A program made the position numbers and the translations under genes. A DNA stretch of 64,000 nt from Cryobacterium mannosilyticum. GTDB lineage: Bacteria > Actinomycetota > Actinomycetes > Actinomycetales > Microbacteriaceae. The stretch spans positions 53,849 through 117,848 of the forward strand of contig NZ_SOFM01000045.1 of the NCBI RefSeq assembly GCF_004402705.1, given 5' to 3'. Shown here in pieces: positions 10,214-19,699 of the stretch. Every line of letters begins with the position of its first letter. Position 1 is the stretch's first letter. The notes beneath the pieces are model-generated. The model was not told the DNA's origin, made no database searches, and was given only the letters and a program-made list of their open reading frames with translations.

Positions 10214-10837
10214 ATGGCGACCGGCTCGCCCGCGTTCACGTTCCGCACGTTCACGTTCCGTAGGATCACGTCCCGCACGATCACGTTCCGCGCGAACTCG
10301 TCCGGCCTGGTCTTCGCCGCGGTCGTCGTCGCCTGCGCCGTGCTGCTCGGCGATGCCGGTGCCCGGCAGCGCTGGGACGTCGTCGCCGCGGCATCACCCT
10401 CGGCGGTACTGGTGCTCTGGGCGGCCTGGCTGGTGTACCTGCGGCCGTGCCTCCGGGTGGGCGACGACGGGCTCACCGTGGTCAACATCCTCCGCACCAC
10501 CGTGGTGCCCTGGGACCAGGTCGACGAGGTGACGACCCGGTTCCAGACGGTCGTGGTCCTGGTGTCGGGGGAGCGGCTGCGCTGCTGGGGTGCGCCGACG
10601 GCGGCCCGGCCGGCGCGGCCGGGACGGGCGAACAGCCGTGCTCTGGCCCCGGGCGGCCGGACACCCGGCTCCCCGGTGCAGGCGCTCGTCGATTCCCGGC
10701 TGGCGCGGACCGGTCGACCGGTCGGCCCGTCCGGAGCCGTCCTCCGGCGCTGGGACACCGTTCCGATCGGCGCCGGCCTGGCCCTCGCCCTGGTCGTGGC
10801 TGCCCAACTCGCGGCCGCCGGATCGCGCCTTCTCTGA
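10214..10837 (+). CDS. Bacterial PH-domain membrane protein
   Basis: A 207-residue membrane protein of unknown function. Two hydrophobic helices at about residues 30-75 are followed by a small PH-like domain of the bPH_6 type (RPCLRVGDDGLTVVNILR, then VPWDQVDEV). A variable linker and a last helix at the C-terminus follow. I chose the ATG at 10214 for its GGGAGGA site; an in-frame GTG at 10163 is possible and would avoid the hairpin. The N-terminus is built from repeated TFR units encoded by near-repeats of ACGTTCCGC. It lies between two ABC operons and may be transcribed with the first. Confidence 0.7.
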   Translation: MATGSPAFTFRTFTFRRITSRTITFRANSSGLVFAAVVVACAVLLGDAGARQRWDVVAAASPSAVLVLWAAWLVYLRPCLRVGDDGLTVVNILRTTVVPWDQVDEVTTRFQTVVVLVSGERLRCWGAPTAARPARPGRANSRALAPGGRTPGSPVQALVDSRLARTGRPVGPSGAVLRRWDTVPIGAGLALALVVAAQLAAAGSRLL

Positions 10838-10946
10838 CCGGGGTCATCCCGAACCGTCACCGCCTGCAGGAAATTCGAAGAATTATCGTCTTTCCGCGAA
10901 TGCTGCGACCCACCGGGTGGTGGCGCGCAGTTCCCTCACTCTGGCC

Positions 10947-10972
10947 TAGGCTCTCGGGTACGCAACGTTGCG
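10947..10972 (+). promoter_or_regulatory. Candidate -10 box and LacI-type operator of the second ABC operon
   Basis: TAGGCT at 10947-10952 fits an actinobacterial -10 element. Starting about 2 bp after its predicted start point is the perfect 12-bp palindrome CGCAACGTTGCG (10961-10972). Its AACGTT core with central CG is typical of LacI-family sites. The first ABC operon carries TAACGTTA in its own upstream region. No LacI-type gene is in the window, so the regulator is unknown. Confidence 0.45.
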
Positions 10973-11021
10973 TCGGCCTGCACCTGTGTTCTTCCCACGA
11001 AGAAGACCGAAGGAGAAAATC

Positions 11022-11102
11022 GTGGTTTCAACCCGTTTGAGGATTGCCTTCCGGTGCAGTGCGCGGCATTCGCGCCGTCGGTCTGGACCAGCGGTCCTGT
11101 AG
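11022..11102 (+). CDS. Possible 26-residue leader ORF upstream of the second ABC operon
   Basis: A GTG at 11022 with a strong AGGAG site (11011-11015) opens a 26-codon frame ending in TAG at 11100-11102, ten bases before the permease ATG at 11112. The permease itself has no convincing Shine-Dalgarno sequence. The peptide is basic (MVSTRLRIAF...) and resembles the first residues of an export signal. It could be a translated leader that couples to the permease, or the remnant of a binding-protein gene that once headed the operon. Confidence 0.3.
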   Translation: MVSTRLRIAFRCSARHSRRRSGPAVL

Positions 11103-11111
11103 GCAGCCGGC

Positions 11112-12095
11112 ATGGCCTTCTACATCTTCAGGCGTTTCGTCAACTACTTCATCCTCTCGGCGATCGCGACCTGCCTCGCCTACGTCGTCGCCAGCCTCGC
11201 GCTCGACCCGGCGTCCAAGTACTACGGGCGCAACCCGCAGCCGTCCCAGCAGACGATCACGAACATCCTCAACGGCCTGGGCGTGAACCCCGACGTGCCG
11301 GTGCTCGAGCGACTCTGGAACTGGATCGTCAACCTCGTCGTGCACGGCTCGCTCGGCAACACGGTCGGCGGCACCTCGGTCGTCGACCAGATCGTCTCCC
11401 GGTCCGGGGTGAGCCTGCGGCTGCTCCTGATCGGTTCCGTGATCGGCGCCATCGTCGGTGTGACCCTGGGCGTCTGGGGTGCCGTGCGCCAATACAAGTT
11501 CAGCGACCAGGTCGTCACCTACGGTTCCTACCTCGTCTTCGCCACCCCCACCTTCGTGATCGGCGTGCTGCTGATGATCGGCGCGACCGCGCTGAACGGG
11601 GCGGCCGGGATGCAGCTGATCAACTTCACCGGGGAATACTCGGCCGGGCTCAGCGGCTCCTGGTGGGATCTCACCGCCGACCGTGCGGTCCACCTCCTGC
11701 TCCCGACCGTCGCGCTCGTGCTGATCGGCGCGGCCGGGTACTCGCGCTACCAGCGCAGCGTCATGCTCGACGTGCTCTCGGCCGACTACATCCGCACGGC
11801 CAGGGCGAAGGGCCGCTCTCGCAACGCCGCCCTCGTGCGCCACGGCGTGCGGGTCGCCCTGATCCCGATGTCCACCTTCTTCGCCTACAGCTTCGGCACC
11901 CTCGTCTCCGGGTCGATCATGCTGGAGATCGTGTTCTCCTTCCACGGGATGGGGGAGTTCACCCTCAACGCGATCACCCAGAGCGACATCAACGCCGTCG
12001 CCGGGTCGACCCTGTTCCTGGCGGTGCTCGTGCTGTTCTCCTCGACCCTCTCCGAGGTCCTCTACGCCGCACTCGACCCGAGGGTGAGGAACTGA
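11112..12095 (+). CDS. ABC transporter permease (DppB/OppB type), second system
   Basis: First permease of the second family-5-type ABC importer, 327 residues. It begins MAFYIFRRFVNYFILSAI, with the first helix directly at the N-terminus. A periplasmic-side region follows (ALDPASKYYGRNPQPS), then the remaining helices and an EAA loop near DYIRTARAKGRSRNAAL. The ATG at 11112 is taken because the protein family starts with this RRF/helix motif, although the ribosome site is weak. A short leader frame ends just upstream. The next permease follows after 1 bp. Confidence 0.92.
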   Translation: MAFYIFRRFVNYFILSAIATCLAYVVASLALDPASKYYGRNPQPSQQTITNILNGLGVNPDVPVLERLWNWIVNLVVHGSLGNTVGGTSVVDQIVSRSGVSLRLLLIGSVIGAIVGVTLGVWGAVRQYKFSDQVVTYGSYLVFATPTFVIGVLLMIGATALNGAAGMQLINFTGEYSAGLSGSWWDLTADRAVHLLLPTVALVLIGAAGYSRYQRSVMLDVLSADYIRTARAKGRSRNAALVRHGVRVALIPMSTFFAYSFGTLVSGSIMLEIVFSFHGMGEFTLNAITQSDINAVAGSTLFLAVLVLFSSTLSEVLYAALDPRVRN

Positions 12096-12096
12096 C

Positions 12097-13047
12097 ATGT
12101 CCCTGCTGGAAGAAACCAACGCCGCCGGCGGCACCCCCGTCGCCACCCCGGCGCCCGGCCCGGCCACCCCCGACGTCATCCGCTCGGCCAAACCGCTCTC
12201 CCGCGGCCGCCTGATCTGGCGCCGGCTCACCCAGACCTCACGGTTCTGGGCAGGGGCGATCGCCATCGCGGTCATCCTGCTCTGGGCCATCCTCGGCCCG
12301 CTGCTCTATCCCTACGACGCGACCGGCCGCGACCCGCTCAACATGGGTCTCGGCCCGACCCAGCTGCACTGGTTCGGCACCAACAACATCGGCCAGGACC
12401 TGTACGCGCAAACCCTGGTCGGGCTTCAGAAGTCCATCGTGATCGGCCTGATCGCCGGCCCGCTCGGCACTCTGATCGCGGCCGTCGTCGGCTCGGTCGC
12501 CGGCTACCTGGGCGGCGTCGTCGACCGGGTGCTGGTCTGGTGCATCAACCTGCTGCTGGTGCTGCCGTCGTTCATTCTGCTCGTCATCCTCAGCCCGCTG
12601 TTCAAGGGGCTGTCCTGGGTGTTCCTGACCATCTTCATCGCCGGGTTCAGCTGGATGATCATGGCCCAGGTGGTGAGGTCCCAGACCAGGTCGCTGCGCG
12701 ACCGCGACTTCGTCAAGGCCGCCCGCTACATGGGCGTGCCGATGCCCACCATCCTCGGCCGGCACATCATACCCAACATCGCCTCCCTCCTGATCATCGA
12801 CGCGACCCTCGGGGTGGTGGCGTCGATCCTCGCCGAGACCGGCCTCAGCTACTTCGGCTTCGGCATCCGAGCCCCGGATGTCTCCCTCGGTACCCTGCTG
12901 GCCGAGGGCACCAGCGCGGCCGTGACCCGGCCGTGGCTGTTCGTGTTCCCGGCCGGGGTGCTCATCCTCACCCTGTTCGCCGTCAGCCTGATCGGGGACG
13001 CCCTGCGCGACGCCGTCGACCCGACCTCGGGAGTCAACCGTGACTGA
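12097..13047 (+). CDS. ABC transporter permease (DppC/OppC type), second system
   Basis: Second permease of this importer, 316 residues. It has a cytoplasmic N-terminal tail rich in Ala/Pro, then about six helices. GTNNIGQDLYAQTLVG is the typical extracytoplasmic motif of DppC/OppC proteins. The EAA loop lies around RDFVKAARYMGVPMPTIL. The ATG at 12097 follows the upstream TGA directly. The 3' end overlaps the GTG of the ATPase gene by eight bases, so the operon is tightly packed. Confidence 0.92.
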   Translation: MSLLEETNAAGGTPVATPAPGPATPDVIRSAKPLSRGRLIWRRLTQTSRFWAGAIAIAVILLWAILGPLLYPYDATGRDPLNMGLGPTQLHWFGTNNIGQDLYAQTLVGLQKSIVIGLIAGPLGTLIAAVVGSVAGYLGGVVDRVLVWCINLLLVLPSFILLVILSPLFKGLSWVFLTIFIAGFSWMIMAQVVRSQTRSLRDRDFVKAARYMGVPMPTILGRHIIPNIASLLIIDATLGVVASILAETGLSYFGFGIRAPDVSLGTLLAEGTSAAVTRPWLFVFPAGVLILTLFAVSLIGDALRDAVDPTSGVNRD

Positions 13048-15223
13048 TCTTGTGAGCGCCCATGGACCGTCGGCGCCGGCCCGGGCCGGGGCGCCGCTGC
13101 TGGAGGTCACCGACCTGTCGGTCACCTTCCCTCAGCGCGGCGGACCCGACGTCAACGCGGTGCGCGGCATCAGCTACCAGGTGCACAAGGGCGAGTTCCT
13201 GGGCATCGTCGGCGAGTCCGGCTCCGGCAAGTCGGTGTCGTCGCTGGCGCTGATGGGCCTGCTGCCGAGCTCCGCCCGGGTCACCGGCAGCATCCGCTTC
13301 GGCGGCCGCTCACTGCTCGACCTGAACGACCGCCAGCTGTCCGGCATCCGCGGCCGGGAGATCTCGATGATCTTCCAGGACCCGCTCTCCGCCCTCACCC
13401 CGGTCTACACGGTCGGCGACCAGATCGCGGAGGCACTGCTCCTGCACGACTCGGCGCTGGGCAAACGGGCGGCGCAGGCCAGGGCCGTCGAACTGCTCAA
13501 GGTGGTCGGCATCCCCGCGCCGGAACGCCGGGCGAAGGCCTTCCCGCATGAGTTCTCCGGCGGGATGCGCCAGCGGGCCATGATCGCCATGGCGATCGCC
13601 AACGACCCGCAGCTGATCATCGCCGATGAGCCGACGACGGCCCTCGACGTGACGATCCAGGCGCAGATCCTCGAGGTGCTCGAAAAGGCCAAGGAGCTCA
13701 CCGGCGCGGCAGTGGTGCTGATCACCCACGACCTCGGCGTCGTCGCCGGTCACGCCGACCGGATCGCCGTGATGTACGCGGGCAAGCTGGTGGAGAACGG
13801 CACCACCACCGAGGTCTTCGCGGCGCCGCACATGCCGTACACGATCGGCCTGCTCCGTTCGGTCCCGAACATGCAGACCGCCGGGACGGAGCGGCTGGTG
13901 CCGCTCGAGGGCCGGCCGCCGTCGCTGACCGCGCTGCCCCGCGGCTGCCCGTTCGCCGCCCGCTGCCCGATCGCCATCGACGTCTGCCGGGAGACCGAGC
14001 CGGGTCTGCTCGTGCACGGTCTCACGCTCTCGGACGAACTCGCGGCCGAACTCGCGGCCGAACACGTCGCCGCCTGCCACCGCTCGGACGAGATCGCGAG
14101 CGGCCTGCTCACCCGCGCCGACGTCTTCCCTCGCCCGGCCCCGCTCGCCGTGCAGCACAGCGAGGCCCGCGCCGACGCCGAGCCCGTGCTGCGCGTCACC
14201 GGCCTTGTCCGCCACTTCCCGCTCACCAAGGGCGGGGTGTTCTCCCGGCAGATCGGCACCGTGCGCGCCGTCGACGGGGTGTCTTTTTCGATCCAGGCCG
14301 GGCAGACCCTCGGGCTGGTCGGCGAATCCGGGTGCGGCAAATCCACCACCATCCTCGAGGTCCTGGAGATGACCAGGCCTCAGGCCGGCGGGATCCTGAT
14401 CGACGGCAAGGACGTCGCGGGCCTCGGCCGGGCCGAACTGCTCCGGCTGCGCAGAGACGTGCAGATCGTCTTCCAGGACCCGATGGCCGCCCTCGACCCG
14501 CGGCTGCCGATCGGCGACATCATCGGCGAACCGCTGACCGTGCACGGGGTGAAGCCGGACGCCCGGCAGGGCCGCGTCGCCGAACTGCTCGACCTGGTCG
14601 GGCTCGACCCGCAGATGGCCGACCGCTACCCGCACGAATTCTCCGGCGGCCAGCGCCAGCGGATCGGCATCGCCCGCGCCCTGGCCACCAATCCGAGGCT
14701 CGTCGTCCTCGACGAACCGGTGTCGGCCCTGGACGTGTCGATCCAGGCCGGGGTGATCAACCTGCTCGAGGACCTCAAGGAGAAGCTCAACCTCTCCTAC
14801 CTGTTCGTGGCGCACGACCTCGCAATCGTCCGGCAGATCGCCGACACGGTCGCCGTCATGTACCTCGGCCGGATCGTCGAATACGGGCCGGTGGCGGAGG
14901 TCTTCGCCCGGCCACGGCATCCGTACACCCAGGCGCTGATCTCCGCGGCGCCGATCCCCGACCCGGTGATCGAACGCAGCCGAAAGCGAGTGCTGCTCGA
15001 GGGTGACCTGCCCAGCCCGACCGAGCAGATCGACGGTTGCAACTTCCGCAGCCGTTGCCCGCTGTACAGCCTGCTCGCCGACACGGACAAGGCGCTCTGC
15101 GAAACCGTGGACCCCGTGCTCCGGGCGCACGGCCAGGTCGAGACCGCTTGCCACCACGTGGAGCGGAACGACCTGGCCATCTCGGCCTCCCTCGCCGGCC
15201 GCGAGGACGAGCTCGCTCCGTGA
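13040..15223 (+). CDS. Fused double ATP-binding protein, second peptide-type ABC importer
   Basis: A 727-residue chain with two ABC domains. Domain 1 has Walker A GESGSGKS at about residues 58-65, signature FSGGMRQRA and Walker B LIIADEPTTALD. Domain 2 has Walker A GESGCGKS near residue 428, signature FSGGQRQRI and Walker B LVVLDEPVSALD. Each half ends with the oligopeptide-transporter C-terminal segment with clustered cysteines (GCPFAARCP; CNFRSRCPL). This accounts for the extra length over the first fused ATPase, which lacks them. The start GTG at 13040 overlaps the preceding permease. It energises the second importer. Confidence 0.93.
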   Translation: MTDLVSAHGPSAPARAGAPLLEVTDLSVTFPQRGGPDVNAVRGISYQVHKGEFLGIVGESGSGKSVSSLALMGLLPSSARVTGSIRFGGRSLLDLNDRQLSGIRGREISMIFQDPLSALTPVYTVGDQIAEALLLHDSALGKRAAQARAVELLKVVGIPAPERRAKAFPHEFSGGMRQRAMIAMAIANDPQLIIADEPTTALDVTIQAQILEVLEKAKELTGAAVVLITHDLGVVAGHADRIAVMYAGKLVENGTTTEVFAAPHMPYTIGLLRSVPNMQTAGTERLVPLEGRPPSLTALPRGCPFAARCPIAIDVCRETEPGLLVHGLTLSDELAAELAAEHVAACHRSDEIASGLLTRADVFPRPAPLAVQHSEARADAEPVLRVTGLVRHFPLTKGGVFSRQIGTVRAVDGVSFSIQAGQTLGLVGESGCGKSTTILEVLEMTRPQAGGILIDGKDVAGLGRAELLRLRRDVQIVFQDPMAALDPRLPIGDIIGEPLTVHGVKPDARQGRVAELLDLVGLDPQMADRYPHEFSGGQRQRIGIARALATNPRLVVLDEPVSALDVSIQAGVINLLEDLKEKLNLSYLFVAHDLAIVRQIADTVAVMYLGRIVEYGPVAEVFARPRHPYTQALISAAPIPDPVIERSRKRVLLEGDLPSPTEQIDGCNFRSRCPLYSLLADTDKALCETVDPVLRAHGQVETACHHVERNDLAISASLAGREDELAP

Positions 15224-15291
15224 GCCTCCGGCCCCCACCAGACCTACCTTCCGCACCAGGAAAAGTACCCACCAAGAGAAGGAGAATCACA

Positions 15292-16986
15292 ATGAGACGG
15301 ACAACTACTGTATTCACAGCAGTGGCCGTTCTGAGTGCGTCTGCCCTGTTCCTCACGGCATGCGCTCCCGGAAACACAGCACAGGACAGCCCCGCACAAT
15401 CGAGCAGCAAGGCCCTCCCTTCCACAGCCTGGGAGAGCGCCGCCGCCGCCGATGTGCAGGACGGCGGAACCCTGAACCTCGCCATCAACGCCCTGCCCGC
15501 CAACTGGAACACCTACGAGGTCGACGGCAACGAGGTCGACACGGTCAACACCATCGCCCCCACCACCGGTGGCCCGATCCGGATCACGGAGGACGGCACC
15601 ACCAGCGTCGACCCGAACTACGCCTCCAGCGTCGAGGTGACCAGCGACGACCCACAGGTCGTCGAGATCAAGCTCAACCCGAAGGCGGTCTGGGAAGACG
15701 GTACTCCGATCACCTACAAGGACTACGAAGCCACCTGGAAGGCGATGAACGGCAGCAACGAGGCCTACTCGTCCGCCTCGACGGCAATCTGGGACCAGAT
15801 CGAGTCGATCGAGTCGGCCGGCACCGACTTCGACATGAAGGTGACCTTCAGCGAGGTCAACGCAGACTGGGCCTCGATTCTCGTCGGCGTCCAGGGTGTG
15901 CTGCCCGCGGCGATCGCCTCCGACCCTGAGGTCTTCAACACGGGCTACGTGTCGAAGGCGCTGCCCTCCTCCGGCCCGTTCATGATCTCGAATATCGATA
16001 CCACCGGCCAGGTCGTCACCCTGGTCCGCAACCCGAAGTGGTGGGGTGAGACCCCCAAGCTCGACACCGTCATCGTCAAGGTCGTCAGCGGATCCTCGCA
16101 GGGCACGGCATTCGGCAACTCGGAGACGGATGTGCTCTACATCTCCTCCAACGCCGACGCCTACCAGACCGCCAAGAAGCGGGCGGATGCCGAGATCCAG
16201 GCATCCGGAGGGCTCACCTGGACGCACGTCACCATGAACGGCGCCAAGGGGCCGCTCGCCGACGTCAAGCTGCGGCGCGCCATCGGCCACGCGATCAACC
16301 GCCAGCTGATCTCGGAGTCGGCCAACACCCCGGTCGGCGTCGACGCGACCACCCAGGGCTCCTACATCTTCATGCCGGGCCAGAAGGGCTTCGAAGACAA
16401 CGTGGGCGCCGCGATCGGCTTCAACGTGGAGACCGCGAAGAAACTGCTCGACGAGGCAGGCTACACCGCCGGCAGCAACGGGGTGCGCGAGAAGGACGGC
16501 AAGCCGCTCACGCTCTCGATCACCGTTCCGGCCGAAACCCCCACCAACAAGCAGCGCGCCGTGCAGGTGCAGGCCGACCTCAAGGATGTCGGCATCACCG
16601 TCGAGCTCAACGAGGTCCCGTCGGCCAAGTACTTCTCCGACTACATCATTCCGGGCGACTTCGAGCTGACCAGCTTCTCCTGGCAGGGCACCGCGTTCCC
16701 GATCTCCTCGAGCGAAGCCCTGTTCTCGCCCGTGAAGAGCGAGTCCAACTTCACCGGAATCACCGACAAGAAGCTGGCCCCACTGTTCAAGGAGGCGAAC
16801 AAGGAACTCGACGCCGACAAGCGCCTGGTGATCGCCGACAAGATCGACAAGGTGCTCGCCGCCTACGTGCCGATCATCCCGCTGGCGCCGCTGCCGAACG
16901 TGTACGCGGTGAAGAAGGGGCTCGTCAACTACGGCGCGACCCAGTTCCAGACCGTCGACTGGACCGTCGTCGGCTGGAAGAAGTAG
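15292..16986 (+). CDS. ABC-type family-5 substrate-binding lipoprotein (LpqW-like position)
   Basis: A 564-residue SBP_bac_5 lipoprotein with lipobox FLTAC and lipidated Cys24. The ATG at 15292 has GAAGGAG at 15278-15284. It is the last gene of the second ABC operon, 68 bp after the ATPase stop, and is followed by a UUCG-capped terminator. It is clearly diverged from the two tandem binding proteins at the start of the window. In mycobacteria a family-5 lipoprotein, LpqW, also lies next to typA. There it influences lipoglycan synthesis rather than transport. A role beyond peptide import is therefore possible here, but the operon context favours binding protein. Confidence 0.88.
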   Translation: MRRTTTVFTAVAVLSASALFLTACAPGNTAQDSPAQSSSKALPSTAWESAAAADVQDGGTLNLAINALPANWNTYEVDGNEVDTVNTIAPTTGGPIRITEDGTTSVDPNYASSVEVTSDDPQVVEIKLNPKAVWEDGTPITYKDYEATWKAMNGSNEAYSSASTAIWDQIESIESAGTDFDMKVTFSEVNADWASILVGVQGVLPAAIASDPEVFNTGYVSKALPSSGPFMISNIDTTGQVVTLVRNPKWWGETPKLDTVIVKVVSGSSQGTAFGNSETDVLYISSNADAYQTAKKRADAEIQASGGLTWTHVTMNGAKGPLADVKLRRAIGHAINRQLISESANTPVGVDATTQGSYIFMPGQKGFEDNVGAAIGFNVETAKKLLDEAGYTAGSNGVREKDGKPLTLSITVPAETPTNKQRAVQVQADLKDVGITVELNEVPSAKYFSDYIIPGDFELTSFSWQGTAFPISSSEALFSPVKSESNFTGITDKKLAPLFKEANKELDADKRLVIADKIDKVLAAYVPIIPLAPLPNVYAVKKGLVNYGATQFQTVDWTVVGWKK

Positions 16987-17008
16987 GCACCAGCCCTCGG
17001 GCATGACG

Positions 17009-17038
17009 GCGGGGCGGGGACTTCGGTTCCCGCCCCGC
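17009..17038 (+). terminator. Terminator-type hairpin with cUUCGg tetraloop
   Basis: A 13-bp stem (17009-17021 with 17026-17038, one G-U pair) is closed by the very stable C(UUCG)G tetraloop at 17021-17026. It lies 22 bp after the binding-protein stop. It ends the second ABC operon and separates it from typA. Confidence 0.85.
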
Positions 17039-17132
17039 TTCGGCGTTTCCGGCCGCACCTGGCGCTCTCAGGCTCCGGGCAGGGAGAGTGCGGTAGGATT
17101 ATCCGTTGGGTCGGACTTTGCCCACACACATC

Positions 17133-17174
17133 CATTCTTCGTCGCATGCGGTACTCTGCGACATCATTCTTCGT
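17133..17174 (+). promoter_or_regulatory. Structured leader of typA
   Basis: CATTCTTCGT occurs at 17133-17142 and again at 17165-17174. Between them GTCGCA (17141-17146) can pair with TGCGAC (17157-17162). The second repeat runs into the AAGGA ribosome site of typA. A regulatory leader is an inference; the repeats and stem are seen directly. Confidence 0.4.
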
Positions 17175-17187
17175 AAGGATTTACTTC

Positions 17188-19098
<1,911 letters not shown>

Positions 19099-19114
19099 CC
19101 CTCGCTCCTCTCGT

Positions 19115-19164
19115 CGCCGGTGGCGTCGTCCTGGATTCGTCCGGGGCGGCGCCACCGGCGTTTT
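19115..19164 (+). terminator. Terminator after typA
   Basis: CGCCGGTGGCG (19115-19125) pairs perfectly with CGCCACCGGCG (19150-19160), followed by TTTT. The loop is 24 nt. It lies 16 bp after the typA stop codon. Confidence 0.8.
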
Positions 19165-19199
19165 CGCGCCCGGGTTGGGAGGCGAGGCGGCGCGTGACG

Positions 19200-19205
19200 T
19201 AGCAT
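19200..19205 (+). promoter_or_regulatory. -10 box for a leaderless start
   Basis: TAGCAT ends exactly six bases before the ATG at 19212, so transcription should begin at the start codon itself. No Shine-Dalgarno sequence precedes this gene. Confidence 0.6.
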
Positions 19206-19211
19206 CGCCTC

Positions 19212-19673
19212 ATGAGCACCGCACTGAAACCGACCACCTCCCGACTCCGAATCATCGCGGCGGTGGCCGCGGCCGTGCTCGCCGGACCGCTGCTGGCCGG
19301 CTGCTCGGCCGACGCGGTCGGCGGCGCGGTCAACGGCGCCGTGCAGGGGGCGACCGGCGGTGACGTGAGCCTGGCCGGGCAGCTGCCGTCCGGCTGGCCG
19401 GCCGAGGTGCCGGTGGTCGACGGGAAGCTGCTCTTCGGCGCCACGAAGACAGAGAACGGCAAGCGGACCTGGGTGGTCACCGTGAAGTCCGACGCCGCCG
19501 ATCCGCTGGCCGAGGTGAAGACGACGCTGACGGATGCGGGGTTCGTGCTCGATGAGTCGCCGTCGGCATCCGTCGGCACCGCCGGGGTCGTGGCGATGAA
19601 GAACGCGAACGTCACCGTGGTCGTCGTCGGCAACACCGACGGCCTCCTCTACACGGTCACCCCCGTCGCCTGA
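19212..19673 (+). CDS. Small secreted lipoprotein of unknown function
   Basis: A 153-residue predicted lipoprotein. The signal sequence ends in LLAGC, with lipidated Cys31, followed by a short Gly/Ala-rich segment. The ~100-residue mature domain has alternating beta-like stretches (KTENGKRTWVVTVKS, ANVTVVVVGNTDG). I do not recognise the family. Compact proteins like this are common on the actinobacterial surface. It appears to be a single-gene unit: typA is closed off by a terminator and the next genes are on the other strand. The start appears leaderless. Confidence 0.8.
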   Translation: MSTALKPTTSRLRIIAAVAAAVLAGPLLAGCSADAVGGAVNGAVQGATGGDVSLAGQLPSGWPAEVPVVDGKLLFGATKTENGKRTWVVTVKSDAADPLAEVKTTLTDAGFVLDESPSASVGTAGVVAMKNANVTVVVVGNTDGLLYTVTPVA

Positions 19674-19699
19674 CCTCTCCCTCACTCTCGCCGAGTGGA

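Noticed and set aside
15292..16986. Certain assignment of this lipoprotein as LpqW
   Set aside because: Its place beside typA suggests LpqW, but it also ends a complete ABC importer operon, so a binding-protein role is at least as likely.
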